This document shows positions 33,277 through 41,676 of a stretch of 57,163 nucleotides of DNA, piece after piece. The translations under genes and the position numbers were made by a program. The stretch's first letter is position 1. Each line of letters opens with the position of its first letter. The notes under the pieces were generated by a model, which worked only from the letters and a program-made list of their open reading frames with translations, ran no database searches and was not told the origin of the DNA. The stretch comes from Alphaproteobacteria bacterium (lineage in GTDB: Bacteria > Pseudomonadota > Alphaproteobacteria > SHNJ01), in NCBI GenBank assembly GCA_004295055.1, contig SHNJ01000026.1, positions 1 through 57,163 of the forward strand. Reading direction: 5' to 3'.

Positions 33277-34719
33277 TTATAATCCTCCCATCAACACATA
33301 TTTGACCGAAATATAATCTTCGATCCCGTAAAACGATCCTTCGCGGCCGAAACCAGATTCTTTCACGCCGCCAAACGGCGCGACTTCGGTCGACACAATA
33401 CCTTCGTTAATACCAATCACGCCATAATCCAAATTTTGCGCCATGCGGAATGCCCGCCCCAGATCGCGCGTATAACAATAAGACGCCAGCCCATAAGCCG
33501 TATCGTTGGCGATTTGCACCGCTTGTTGTTCGGAATCGAACGAATACAGCGCCGCCACGGGGCCAAAAATTTCTTCCTGGCTAAGGCGCATTTTTACCGT
33601 TGCGCCCGTAATCAAAGTCGGTTCGTAAAAAGTTTGCCCCAACGAATGCGGTTTTCCACCCATACGAATCTTGCCGCCTTGCGCCTTGGCGTCCTCGACA
33701 AGGCCGGTGACTTTTTCCAAGGCCGGTTTGTCGATCAATGGCCCCAATTGCGCGCCTTCATCCATGCCATTGGCGACTTTCATTTTTTTCATTTCGGTTT
33801 CCAGCAAACCGGCGAACTGGTCATATACTTTCGCTTCGACCAAAATCCGGTTGGCACAAACGCACGTCTGGCCATTATTGCGAAATTTCGATGCCATCGC
33901 GCCCTGCACCGCCGACGGCAAATCGGCATCGGCAAAAACGATGAACGGCGAATTGCCGCCCAATTCCAAGGATAATTTTTTTACCGTGCCGGCGGACTGG
34001 CGCATTAAAATTTTGCCGACTTCGGTCGATCCGGTAAAACTGATTTTTTTAACATCGACGTTCGATGTCAATTCGCCGCCAATCGCCTCGGGATCGCTGC
34101 CAGTAACAATATTGAACACGCCTTTGGGGAATCCGGCTTGAATAGCAAGCTCCGCCAATGCCAACGCCGATAATGGCGTTTGCTCCGCCGGTTTCAACAC
34201 AATCGTGCACCCAGCCGCCAGCGCAGGCGCGCATTTGCGGGTGATCATTGCCGATGGGAAATTCCATGGGGTGATCGCGCCAACAACGCCGATGGCTTGT
34301 TTAAACACCAAAATACGCTGATTGCCTTTATTGGCGGGAATCACATCGCCATAAACGCGTTTTGCTTCCTCGGCATACCATTCCACAAACGTGGCGGCAT
34401 AGGTAATTTCGCCTTTGGCTTCGGCCAGCGGTTTGCCTTGTTCCAACGTCATAATGCGCGCCAGGGCATCGACATTGGCCAAGATCAAATCGTTCCAGGC
34501 GCGCAAAATCTTGGCGCGTTCCTTGGCCGGGCGATCCCGCCAAGCGGCCAATGCGGATTTGGCGGCGGCGATGGCCTGCGCGGTTTCTTTTTGTCCTAGA
34601 TCGGCGACATTGGCCACAATTTCGCCGGTCGCAGGGTTATGCACCGGAAAGGTTTTCGAGCCAACAACCCATTGCCCATCGATCATCGCATGGGTTTTCA
34701 ACAAATGTTTATGCGGCAT
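33277..34719 (-). CDS. NAD(P)-dependent succinate-semialdehyde dehydrogenase (aldehyde dehydrogenase family)
   Basis: 480 residues. Oxidises an aldehyde to an acid; the GabD-like type is suggested by length and by ITPWNFPSAMITRKCAPALAAG in parts, TSNVDVKKISFTGSTEVG, the catalytic Glu in LELGGNSPFIVFADADL (about 255-271) and the catalytic Cys in NNGQTCVCANRI (about 285-296). C-terminal EVAPFGGVKESGFGREGS is typical of GabD and related enzymes. Succinate semialdehyde is the likely but unproven substrate; glutarate semialdehyde is possible. No gabT is nearby. Glucokinase ends 3 bases upstream. Confidence 0.9.
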   Translation of the reverse strand: MPHKHLLKTHAMIDGQWVVGSKTFPVHNPATGEIVANVADLGQKETAQAIAAAKSALAAWRDRPAKERAKILRAWNDLILANVDALARIMTLEQGKPLAEAKGEITYAATFVEWYAEEAKRVYGDVIPANKGNQRILVFKQAIGVVGAITPWNFPSAMITRKCAPALAAGCTIVLKPAEQTPLSALALAELAIQAGFPKGVFNIVTGSDPEAIGGELTSNVDVKKISFTGSTEVGKILMRQSAGTVKKLSLELGGNSPFIVFADADLPSAVQGAMASKFRNNGQTCVCANRILVEAKVYDQFAGLLETEMKKMKVANGMDEGAQLGPLIDKPALEKVTGLVEDAKAQGGKIRMGGKPHSLGQTFYEPTLITGATVKMRLSQEEIFGPVAALYSFDSEQQAVQIANDTAYGLASYCYTRDLGRAFRMAQNLDYGVIGINEGIVSTEVAPFGGVKESGFGREGSFYGIEDYISVKYVLMGGL

Positions 34720-34722
34720 GTT

Positions 34723-35685
34723 TTAAATTCCGAAATGTTGTTTAGCGTACGCGGACAAGCCTAAGAATGCGAGATTGTCCTGCGTTATAACATAGGTCGG
34801 AATCGCGGCCAAGTAATCCCTGCGCCGCCCTTTATTTTCAAACCGTTCCCGGAAGCTGGATTGTTGCACATAATCCATAATTTGCGGCACAATACCGCCA
34901 GCGATATAAATACCACCGTGCGCGCCCAGCAGCAGGGCCAAATTACCCGCCACAGTGCCCAGCATGCCACAAAAAATATCCAGCGCCTGTTTGCATAGAT
35001 TGTCACTGCCGGAAATGGCGCGCTTGCTAATTTCCTCGGCGCTAATTTCGGTATAAGGCTTTTTATGGATCGCGCAAAGCGCCTGATGCACATTGATCAA
35101 TCCCTTGCCCGACGCGATGCGTTCCGCAGATACATGCGTATATTTCTCGCGTTTCAATTCTTGGATCACTTGCCATTCCAAATCGTTCATCGCCGGCGCG
35201 GTGACATGTCCGCCCTCGCCGCTGTTCGCGATCCAATTGCCATGACCATCGGGCAGCAAATATCCAACGCCCAATCCAGTGCCAGGTCCAATAACGCCGA
35301 TTGGCTGATTGGATTGCGCCTTGCCGCCGCCGATTTGAATCAGTTTCGATTGATCGACATGCGGCACCGATAACGCCACCGCCTTGAAATCGTTCATCAC
35401 GTCCAAGCGCGACAATTTCATATCGGATTGCAATTTGGATTTGGAAAAGGACCAGGGCGAGTTCGGGAAAATAATTTCATCGCTGACCACGGCGGTGCCG
35501 ACCGAAAAAACCGCGCGATCGATCTTCGCGCCTTTTTTATGTATTTCATTGGCATAAGCCATCGCCGCATCGGTTAAATTCGGATAATCCGCCGTTTTCA
35601 GAATTTGCAGATCGGAAACCGCATGACCATCCGTCAACGCAAATCGCGCGTTTGTGCCGCCAATATCGGAGAGAAGAAAATTCAT
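34723..35685 (-). CDS. glk: Glucokinase
   Basis: 320 residues from ATG 35685, where MNFLLSDIGGTNARFAL begins the phosphate-1 motif; the preceding in-frame codons are not like the family. Proteobacterial Glk motifs: DIGGTNARFAL, NDFKAVALSVPH (about 97-108), GVIGPGTGLGVGYLL (about 130-144), GEGGHVTAPAM with the catalytic region (about 153-163) and GGIYIAGGIVPQI. It phosphorylates glucose with ATP. It is the first gene of a minus-strand operon with the aldehyde dehydrogenase, nadE and gltX. Confidence 0.93.
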   Translation of the reverse strand: MNFLLSDIGGTNARFALTDGHAVSDLQILKTADYPNLTDAAMAYANEIHKKGAKIDRAVFSVGTAVVSDEIIFPNSPWSFSKSKLQSDMKLSRLDVMNDFKAVALSVPHVDQSKLIQIGGGKAQSNQPIGVIGPGTGLGVGYLLPDGHGNWIANSGEGGHVTAPAMNDLEWQVIQELKREKYTHVSAERIASGKGLINVHQALCAIHKKPYTEISAEEISKRAISGSDNLCKQALDIFCGMLGTVAGNLALLLGAHGGIYIAGGIVPQIMDYVQQSSFRERFENKGRRRDYLAAIPTYVITQDNLAFLGLSAYAKQHFGI

Positions 35686-35769
35686 GATTATTCCAGCGAA
35701 AATAAAACCATTGCCGAATGGCGCGGTATTATAACACAAGCCTTAAGAATGCCTAGAAATTTTAGCGGT

Positions 35770-36444
35770 TCAGCGTCTGCGTCCAAGTCTTTTTGCTAGG
35801 GCCCTTAATGTCTGTCTTGGGATATGCGGCCTTCTGCCTGGCGGCAGTTCGACTTTTAATTTACTCGCTAGGGCGGCCGCTTTTCTCGGATGTTTTTCTG
35901 GCGTGTGATATTCCCTTATATAAAGCAATGTTTGGGCAACGACTGAGCGGCGGATGCCAAGCGCCACACACAGATCAATACATTCATCCCAATTTTCATA
36001 TTGGTGCGATTTAGGGTTTGGATCGAATTGTTTAGATTGCACCAACGCTTTGCGCACCGTTTCATCGCCATAACGCAGCCCGTACACTAAAAGATCCGTT
36101 TTATGCGTTTTAGATTTCGCCCCATGATCGGAATAAATTGTAAACTCTACTTCGCCATTGGGGTTGGCGCCATTTTGCAGAAGGACTTTGATAATTTTTG
36201 CCCTGGCTTCTGGATCAGCGCGATCATGCCGTACATCAAGCGCCATCATCAACGCGGTTTCAGTACCGTCAATCGGGTTATTGAGCAGTTCCTTACGCAA
36301 TTTTTGTTGACTGGCCTCAGCAATGACTGCCTCGACATCTTCTACTTTATCGCTCAGAATCGCGGTAACCAACTTACCCCGCAAAGATCGAATCGGTGTT
36401 AATTGCGTGCGCACAGCACGGCGTGAAGCGGTAGTGGCGGCCAT
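35770..36444 (-). CDS. Ankyrin-repeat-like protein
   Basis: 224 residues. Residues 25-105 read as about two ankyrin-like units: LVTAILSDKVEDVEAVIAEA, then GTETALMMALDVRHD, then AKIIKVLLQNGANPNGE, the last a good match to the ankyrin end-loop. A further degenerate unit lies near LVYGLRYGDETVRKALVQ (about 120-140). The C-terminal 40 residues are strongly basic (PPGRRPHIPRQTLRALAKRL). No signal peptide or membrane helix. Ankyrin proteins bind other proteins, and some in host-associated bacteria are secreted effectors; neither is shown here. Confidence 0.65.
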   Translation of the reverse strand: MAATTASRRAVRTQLTPIRSLRGKLVTAILSDKVEDVEAVIAEASQQKLRKELLNNPIDGTETALMMALDVRHDRADPEARAKIIKVLLQNGANPNGEVEFTIYSDHGAKSKTHKTDLLVYGLRYGDETVRKALVQSKQFDPNPKSHQYENWDECIDLCVALGIRRSVVAQTLLYIREYHTPEKHPRKAAALASKLKVELPPGRRPHIPRQTLRALAKRLGRRR

Positions 36445-36530
36445 GTTTTCCTCATTAGATTGCTTTTAAAAATACAAGTTTAGGAATAGCGGTTTCCTTG
36501 ATTCAGAACAATCAAAAACAACCTTTAATT

Positions 36531-36555
36531 CACGGAGGCGAGACCAGTCTCCGTG
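36531..36555 (-). terminator. Hairpin downstream of the ROK kinase gene
   Basis: CACGGAG and CTCCGTG form a 7-bp stem around an 11-base loop. Read on the minus strand it follows the ROK gene stop by about 15 bases. There is no clean T-run after it, so a terminator function is uncertain. Confidence 0.4.
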
Positions 36556-36569
36556 CGGTGCAATGTAAA

Positions 36570-37499
36570 TTAAGCTGGGATTTTCAAAGGCTTGGATTCT
36601 TCATCATTCCATAACCAAGCTGCCCCACGAATGCCGGATGAGTCTCCATGCCGAGGTGGCACTAACTTTGTATGAACAAAATCAGAGAAAACATATTCTT
36701 CCCAAAGTTGAGGAATATTTTTATACAAACGATTCAGATTACCCATCCCACCGCCAAGAATAACAACATCCGGATCGAGAATATTAATCACATTTGCCAA
36801 ACCGCGCGCCAATCTTGATTCGTACCTCTGGATACAGGCTTCTGCGTCGGCATCGCCATTGCCTGCAAGCGCCCAAATATCATGTGTGGATGCCGCGCGG
36901 CCAGCTACTCTTTCAAAATCTGATTTCATCCCGGGCCCAGAAACCCAGGTTTCCATACAACCGTGCAATCCGCAATAACAACTTGGACCCGGACGTTCTT
37001 CATCTTTGGGCCAAGGCAAGGCATTGTGGCCCCATTCTCCGGCAATGCCATTTCTTCCTGAAAGAGGCTTTTTATTCACGGCAATTCCAGCACCGGTGCC
37101 TGTCCCGATAATAACGGCAAATACCACTTCTGCATCTTGTCCTGCACCATCGGTTGCTTCGGAAACCGCAAAGCAATTTGCATCATTCACACAACGTACA
37201 GGCCGGTTACCTAAGGCCTGACTAATATCTTTATCTAGCGGTTTGCCATTCAGCCAAGTCGAATTGGCATTTTTTACCAAACCCGTATCCAAAGAAATTG
37301 TACCAGGAATAGCAACACCAATAGTTCCTTTTTTACCAAGGGTAGACTCAGCTTGTTCCACCATCTGTTTCATATTGGCGATGCTGGCTTGATATTCTTT
37401 CGGAGAAGGAACGCGATGACGATATAATTCTTTGCCGTTATTGCTATCTAAGCAAATAATTTCCGTTTTTGTGCCGCCAAGATCTATTCCAATTCGCAT
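36570..37499 (-). CDS. ROK-family sugar kinase (fructokinase/glucokinase-like)
   Basis: 309 residues. ROK motifs: MRIGIDLGGTKTEIICLD (phosphate 1), RCVNDANCFAVSEA (about 101-114), IGTGTGAGIAVN (about 130-141), the GEWGHN catalytic-zinc region and the ROK signature CYCGLHGCMETWVSGPG (about 174-190) with three cysteines for zinc. ATP-dependent phosphorylation of a hexose. The E. coli Mak-like pattern suggests fructose or mannose. It follows the HAD phosphatase-like gene by 2 bases, so the pair likely acts on one sugar. More AT-rich than glk. A second hexokinase-type enzyme in the same 3-kb region as glk. Confidence 0.9.
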   Translation of the reverse strand: MRIGIDLGGTKTEIICLDSNNGKELYRHRVPSPKEYQASIANMKQMVEQAESTLGKKGTIGVAIPGTISLDTGLVKNANSTWLNGKPLDKDISQALGNRPVRCVNDANCFAVSEATDGAGQDAEVVFAVIIGTGTGAGIAVNKKPLSGRNGIAGEWGHNALPWPKDEERPGPSCYCGLHGCMETWVSGPGMKSDFERVAGRAASTHDIWALAGNGDADAEACIQRYESRLARGLANVINILDPDVVILGGGMGNLNRLYKNIPQLWEEYVFSDFVHTKLVPPRHGDSSGIRGAAWLWNDEESKPLKIPA

Positions 37500-37501
37500 A
37501 A

Positions 37502-38590
37502 TTATTTGCTCCGCGTATTGACGCCTACCAAATCATGAAACCTTGTAGAAGGCTTACTGGGATGCTGTCTACCTTCCACAAATCTTGCCCTTAATCTTCG
37601 CAAAACATCACGCGCCTGTTCGGGGGCTTCTACCACGAGAGTTTCTCCAGGCAATGGCGTTTTACCCACCCGCATATTTACCACATTTTCACGCCCTAAT
37701 TCCATAATTGCCTGTTCAAACATCGCGCCATCTGGTCTTGAATCGCCCAACAGCACAGCTTTTAAGCCGTATGCTTGTTGTGGATCCATATCCATCTTAA
37801 TTTGCCTTAAGGCAAATGCGGTCCCAATGGCTTTGTTGTGATATGGAGCAGCCATCATTACATCAAGCCATTTTGCACCCTTCAACAATGCAACACTAGA
37901 AGCTGTACCATTTAAAGTTGTGTTTAAATGTGCTTGCATTCGGCGTTCTGCCTCATCTACAAAGCCAGCGCAATTGGCAGCCACTATAGTTTGTTTAACC
38001 ACCACTCTTTGCACTTGATATGTGGGACAATTAAGCGTGGACTCTACCGCGTCTTGCAATCCTATAATTGCCCGCAATACGGTAGATAATCTCTGAGCTA
38101 AACCGATCAAGGAATCGTTATATTCATATTTTAGAGTGAATGCTTCTAATTTTCCCACCCGAAAGTCTGCCATAGGAATAGTATCGAATACTTTTTCTGT
38201 TGCTCCTGGATCAACAATAATAAAAGAGTCATCTAAATTGATACTATTAGCTGGACGAAGCACTACGCCAAATTCAGCTATAATATTTGGACGAAACCAG
38301 TCATCTTGCGGACGAGAACCATTAACAAGATGCTCAAAAGTGTCGGCATCGCGACCCGTATTTACAATAAGGTCGATTTCAGGAGTGTCGTTTAACTCTA
38401 TAAGCAAACTCCTTGTATCTGGCGAAGCAGGAGTGTCCAACACGTCCAAGCGCGCAGAATTAGGTCTTACAAAACTGTCTTTGTTTTGAACTTCTGGGCG
38501 TTTTTCTAAACTGTCATCATAATCCGGCATCACCACCAAACGGGTTGCGCCGTCAACAGTATCTAAAGCTTCTTCGACCGCAGATCTCAT
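37502..38590 (-). CDS. HAD-superfamily phosphatase-like protein (trehalose-phosphatase-like)
   Basis: 362 residues. HAD motif I reads MPDYDDSLEK (Asp23, Asp25 of DxDxS). Motif II is near LIVNTGRDADTFEHL. IIAEFGVVLRP corresponds to the AEHG segment of OtsB-type enzymes. PYHNKAIGTAFAL carries the motif III lysine, and LLGDSRPDGAMFEQA is motif IV. This layout is that of trehalose-6-phosphate or mannosyl-phosphoglycerate phosphatases, but the whole is longer and divergent, with about 90 unassigned residues (150-240). It would release phosphate from a sugar phosphate. Paired with the ROK kinase by a 2-base gap. Function inferred from motifs only. Confidence 0.7.
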   Translation of the reverse strand: MRSAVEEALDTVDGATRLVVMPDYDDSLEKRPEVQNKDSFVRPNSARLDVLDTPASPDTRSLLIELNDTPEIDLIVNTGRDADTFEHLVNGSRPQDDWFRPNIIAEFGVVLRPANSINLDDSFIIVDPGATEKVFDTIPMADFRVGKLEAFTLKYEYNDSLIGLAQRLSTVLRAIIGLQDAVESTLNCPTYQVQRVVVKQTIVAANCAGFVDEAERRMQAHLNTTLNGTASSVALLKGAKWLDVMMAAPYHNKAIGTAFALRQIKMDMDPQQAYGLKAVLLGDSRPDGAMFEQAIMELGRENVVNMRVGKTPLPGETLVVEAPEQARDVLRRLRARFVEGRQHPSKPSTRFHDLVGVNTRSK

Positions 38591-38840
38591 CTTCGCCCTC
38601 GTTTTTATATTAGATATAACGCATTATTTAATCATCACTTTTTACCATTTCAGCTGTGTACAAACCAATCTTTTTTGGAACAAATGGGATAAGTTATGGT
38701 GCATTGCACAATATAGTGCCTGATAGTGCCTTAAATAAAACGCATAATACCGTTTTGTAAAAGCCACTATAGCAAACTAAATGCATAATCCTTATGACAT
38801 GGCAGTTTTCCGCCAAAGCTCAGTTAGTCATAATTAACTA

Positions 38841-39830
38841 ATGCTCCTCACCTACACCCGCACCGGCAATACGTTTCAATCGACCCCGCTGCAAATTCCG
38901 GCCTCGATACCGGAAAATGCGCTTTGGATCGATATGCTGCAACCGACCGCCGATGAAGACCGGTTTTTAGAAAGCAAGCTGAATATTGAAATTCCAACGC
39001 GCGAGGATATGCGCGATATCGAACCCAGCAGCCGTCTTTATACCGAAGGCGGCAATTGTTTTATGACGGCTTCCATGCTGGTTGGATCGGATACCCCCAA
39101 TCCCACAATCTCGCCGGTAACCTTTATTTTGACGCCTACTATTCTCGCCACGGTGCGGTATGGCGAACCATCGGCCTTTAACCGTTTTTCCGGCCGTCTG
39201 CTGCGCCAGCCCAATAACCTCGACAAGGCGGAAGATTTATTTTTTCATTTGATGGATGTGGTCGTGGATCGTTTGGCCGAAGTGCTGGAAACGAACGGCC
39301 ATAATCTCGATACGCTTAGCAACGACGTATTTGCCAACCGCCCGGACAATAACGGCGATTCCATGATGAATCCCAACACCAACGATATGCAACAAGTCTT
39401 GAAACGTTTGGGCGTGATCGGAAATTTGGTGTCCATGGCTCGTGAAAGTTTGGTTTCGATCGCGCGTCTGCTCAGCTTTGTTGGGCCGGCCGCGGAATTA
39501 TGGCTGAAGGGCGAAAGCCAATCGCATATCAAAACCCTGATTCGCGATGTGCGATTTTTGACCGAACATGCCGATGCGATTAACAATAAAATCAATTTCC
39601 TGCTGGATGCCACACTGGGCTTGATCGATTTACAGCAAACCAACACCATGAAAGTATTATCGGTCGCTTCGGTCGTGTTATTGCCGCCAACTTTGATCGC
39701 CAGCGTTTTTGGAATGAATTTTACCCATATTCCAGGACTTCAAAGCCCATCCGGCTTCACGATTGCCATGATTTTGATCGTTTTGGCTGGTATACTGCCT
39801 TATCTGTTGTTTTACCGTAAAAAACTCTGA
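38841..39830 (+). CDS. corA: CorA-family Mg2+/Co2+ transporter
   Basis: 329 residues, an N-terminal soluble domain followed by two C-terminal membrane helices. The signature FGMNFTHIPGL (about 290-300) is the GMN motif of the selectivity loop between the helices. The helices are VLSVASVVLLPPTLIASV and FTIAMILIVLAGILPYLLF. It admits Mg2+ through a pentameric channel in the inner membrane. The 250-base gap before it (38591-38840) shows no gene or motif I can name. Confidence 0.93.
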   Translation: MLLTYTRTGNTFQSTPLQIPASIPENALWIDMLQPTADEDRFLESKLNIEIPTREDMRDIEPSSRLYTEGGNCFMTASMLVGSDTPNPTISPVTFILTPTILATVRYGEPSAFNRFSGRLLRQPNNLDKAEDLFFHLMDVVVDRLAEVLETNGHNLDTLSNDVFANRPDNNGDSMMNPNTNDMQQVLKRLGVIGNLVSMARESLVSIARLLSFVGPAAELWLKGESQSHIKTLIRDVRFLTEHADAINNKINFLLDATLGLIDLQQTNTMKVLSVASVVLLPPTLIASVFGMNFTHIPGLQSPSGFTIAMILIVLAGILPYLLFYRKKL

Positions 39831-39896
39831 TTCGTTATTGGCATCCGAATTGCAGCTCTGTAAGCGGATGCGATTGTTCCCAAGGGGTCCTTTATA

Positions 39897-41558
39897 ATGC
39901 CGGCTGCGAATCCCAAATCTGCCAAGCCTGCCGATCAGGCAGAAAAAGATAAGTCTAATCAACAGGATGTATTTCATTCTGAAAGTGCCAATACAGCGCC
40001 AAACAATGTATCCGTGGCTAGCGATACCGCATCCGATACCGATACGTATACTGCAAAAACTGCCGATCAAAAGCCAGGCGAAGCCGTCAATATTGCCGAA
40101 GCCCCCGCCGGCGATTCAGGCAACGCGGCAACCGATTCCAGCCCCAATATTTCATCCAACAGCAACGTTAAAAATACCGGCGCCGGATTTGACCGGTTAC
40201 ATGATTCCGACGCCAATTTTACGTCCAGTCTGCATCCGCTGTCCGGCGCCGATAGCGGCGACAATAATTTAGATTCCAATGATTACCGCGGCCAATTTTT
40301 AAATGACGATGCTGTTCGCCGCGATACTTTATTTTTCGAAGCGCGCGATTCCGGATCCGGCAATCCAGATAATGGTAATGGTGGTAACAATCCGCCACCA
40401 CCACCTCCACCGCCTCCGCCGCCTCCGCCACCACCTCCTCCTCCTCCGCCTCCTCCTCCGCCTCCAAAACCGTTATTATTGGACGATCACGATAACATCG
40501 TCGATTTCCGCGCGGTGGATATGAACCAATATCATCCTTTGACATACAATCACGCTGGCGCCGGTGACGATCACATTATCTTGCCAAGCGATACCACGAA
40601 TGCGGCCAATGTCGGGTTAACCGACCTTCCATTTCATGGCGACAGTGGCAACGATACGATTATTGGCGGCGATATGGACGATATTATTTTTGGCGATGCC
40701 GGAAATGACGTTCTGACCGGCAACAATGGCAACGATCAACTATTTGGCGGCGACGGTAATGATACGCTTTATGGCGGACTTGGCGCGCACGACATTTTAA
40801 TGGGCGGCGATGGCAATGACATTATAACCGATAGCGACGGAATTGATCTGGCTCATGGCGGGGCTGGCAACGATATTATCGACATAAATCTGCACTTTAC
40901 CTATCCGATTCTGCCGCCGGACGCGCCGCCGGTACTATTGGCTCCACCGCAATCTATTGACCAAATTTATGGCGGTGACGGCGACGATACAATCACGGTG
41001 ACAATGGATCACCCGCTTTATACGCTAAGCCTTTATGCCGATGACATGGCCCCCGGATCGGGCGATGGTAACGACAAAGTATTTTTACATGGCGAGTACG
41101 CGCATAGCGAAATTCATCTTGGCGGCGGCAACGATCAATTTACCGCCGGAATGGGCGAAGATATCGTTTCAACCGGCGACGGCAAGGACACTGTGATCTG
41201 GCATAATATGGCCGATGTTGGCGACACCATCACCGATTTTGAAAGCGGATTGGACAAGCTCGATATTGCAGATCTATTGATTGGTTACAATGCCACCCAT
41301 GTTCTAGACCATGCCATCAACGCCGTTCATATTGACGCCAGCGCGGTCACCATCCTATCCGCCATACCGGTAAATTTCGTCAATATCGGCAATTCATTGT
41401 CCAGCTTTGTAAAATTCGATCCAACCTCCGCCACCAACACCGACGTGTATATTGACCCTAACGGTGCCAAAGGCGGCGCCCAATGGACCCTGCTCGCCCA
41501 TGTACAACATTTGCCGGGCGTGACGGTAAAATATGCCGATATAATCGCCACCCACTAG
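39897..41558 (+). CDS. RTX-type calcium-binding secreted protein
   Basis: 553 residues. AAGGGG lies 9 bases before ATG 39897. The first 160 residues are acidic, Asn/Ala/Ser-rich and without a signal peptide. A run of 25 prolines follows (about 166-190). Residues about 247-330 contain glycine-rich GGxGxDxx nonapeptides (for example GDAGNDVLTGNNGNDQLFGG), the calcium-binding roll, with another cluster near 360 and 405. The C-terminal 100 residues, TITDFESGLDKLDIADLLIGYN then a beta-rich end, match type I secretion targets. Secretion by an ABC-type exporter is expected, but none is in the window. Paralogous to the next gene. Confidence 0.88.
   Translation: MPAANPKSAKPADQAEKDKSNQQDVFHSESANTAPNNVSVASDTASDTDTYTAKTADQKPGEAVNIAEAPAGDSGNAATDSSPNISSNSNVKNTGAGFDRLHDSDANFTSSLHPLSGADSGDNNLDSNDYRGQFLNDDAVRRDTLFFEARDSGSGNPDNGNGGNNPPPPPPPPPPPPPPPPPPPPPPPPPKPLLLDDHDNIVDFRAVDMNQYHPLTYNHAGAGDDHIILPSDTTNAANVGLTDLPFHGDSGNDTIIGGDMDDIIFGDAGNDVLTGNNGNDQLFGGDGNDTLYGGLGAHDILMGGDGNDIITDSDGIDLAHGGAGNDIIDINLHFTYPILPPDAPPVLLAPPQSIDQIYGGDGDDTITVTMDHPLYTLSLYADDMAPGSGDGNDKVFLHGEYAHSEIHLGGGNDQFTAGMGEDIVSTGDGKDTVIWHNMADVGDTITDFESGLDKLDIADLLIGYNATHVLDHAINAVHIDASAVTILSAIPVNFVNIGNSLSSFVKFDPTSATNTDVYIDPNGAKGGAQWTLLAHVQHLPGVTVKYADIIATH
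40392..40466 (+). repeat. Polyproline-coding tract (25 consecutive Pro codons)
   Basis: An uninterrupted CCN tract coding 25 prolines in the RTX gene. It uses mixed CCG, CCA and CCT codons, which limits slippage. It would form a rigid polyproline helix separating the N-terminal part from the RTX domain, and translation would need EF-P. Confidence 0.9.
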
Positions 41559-41676
41559 TCTTTGCCTACCTCCTCCCCCTGCTAACCCCTTGTATTTCCT
41601 ACAAGGATACAATGGCATGTTTCCTGCATGGGTAAATACATAAGACGGCATAAGTCGTCGAGGCGGGAGTAAAAAG

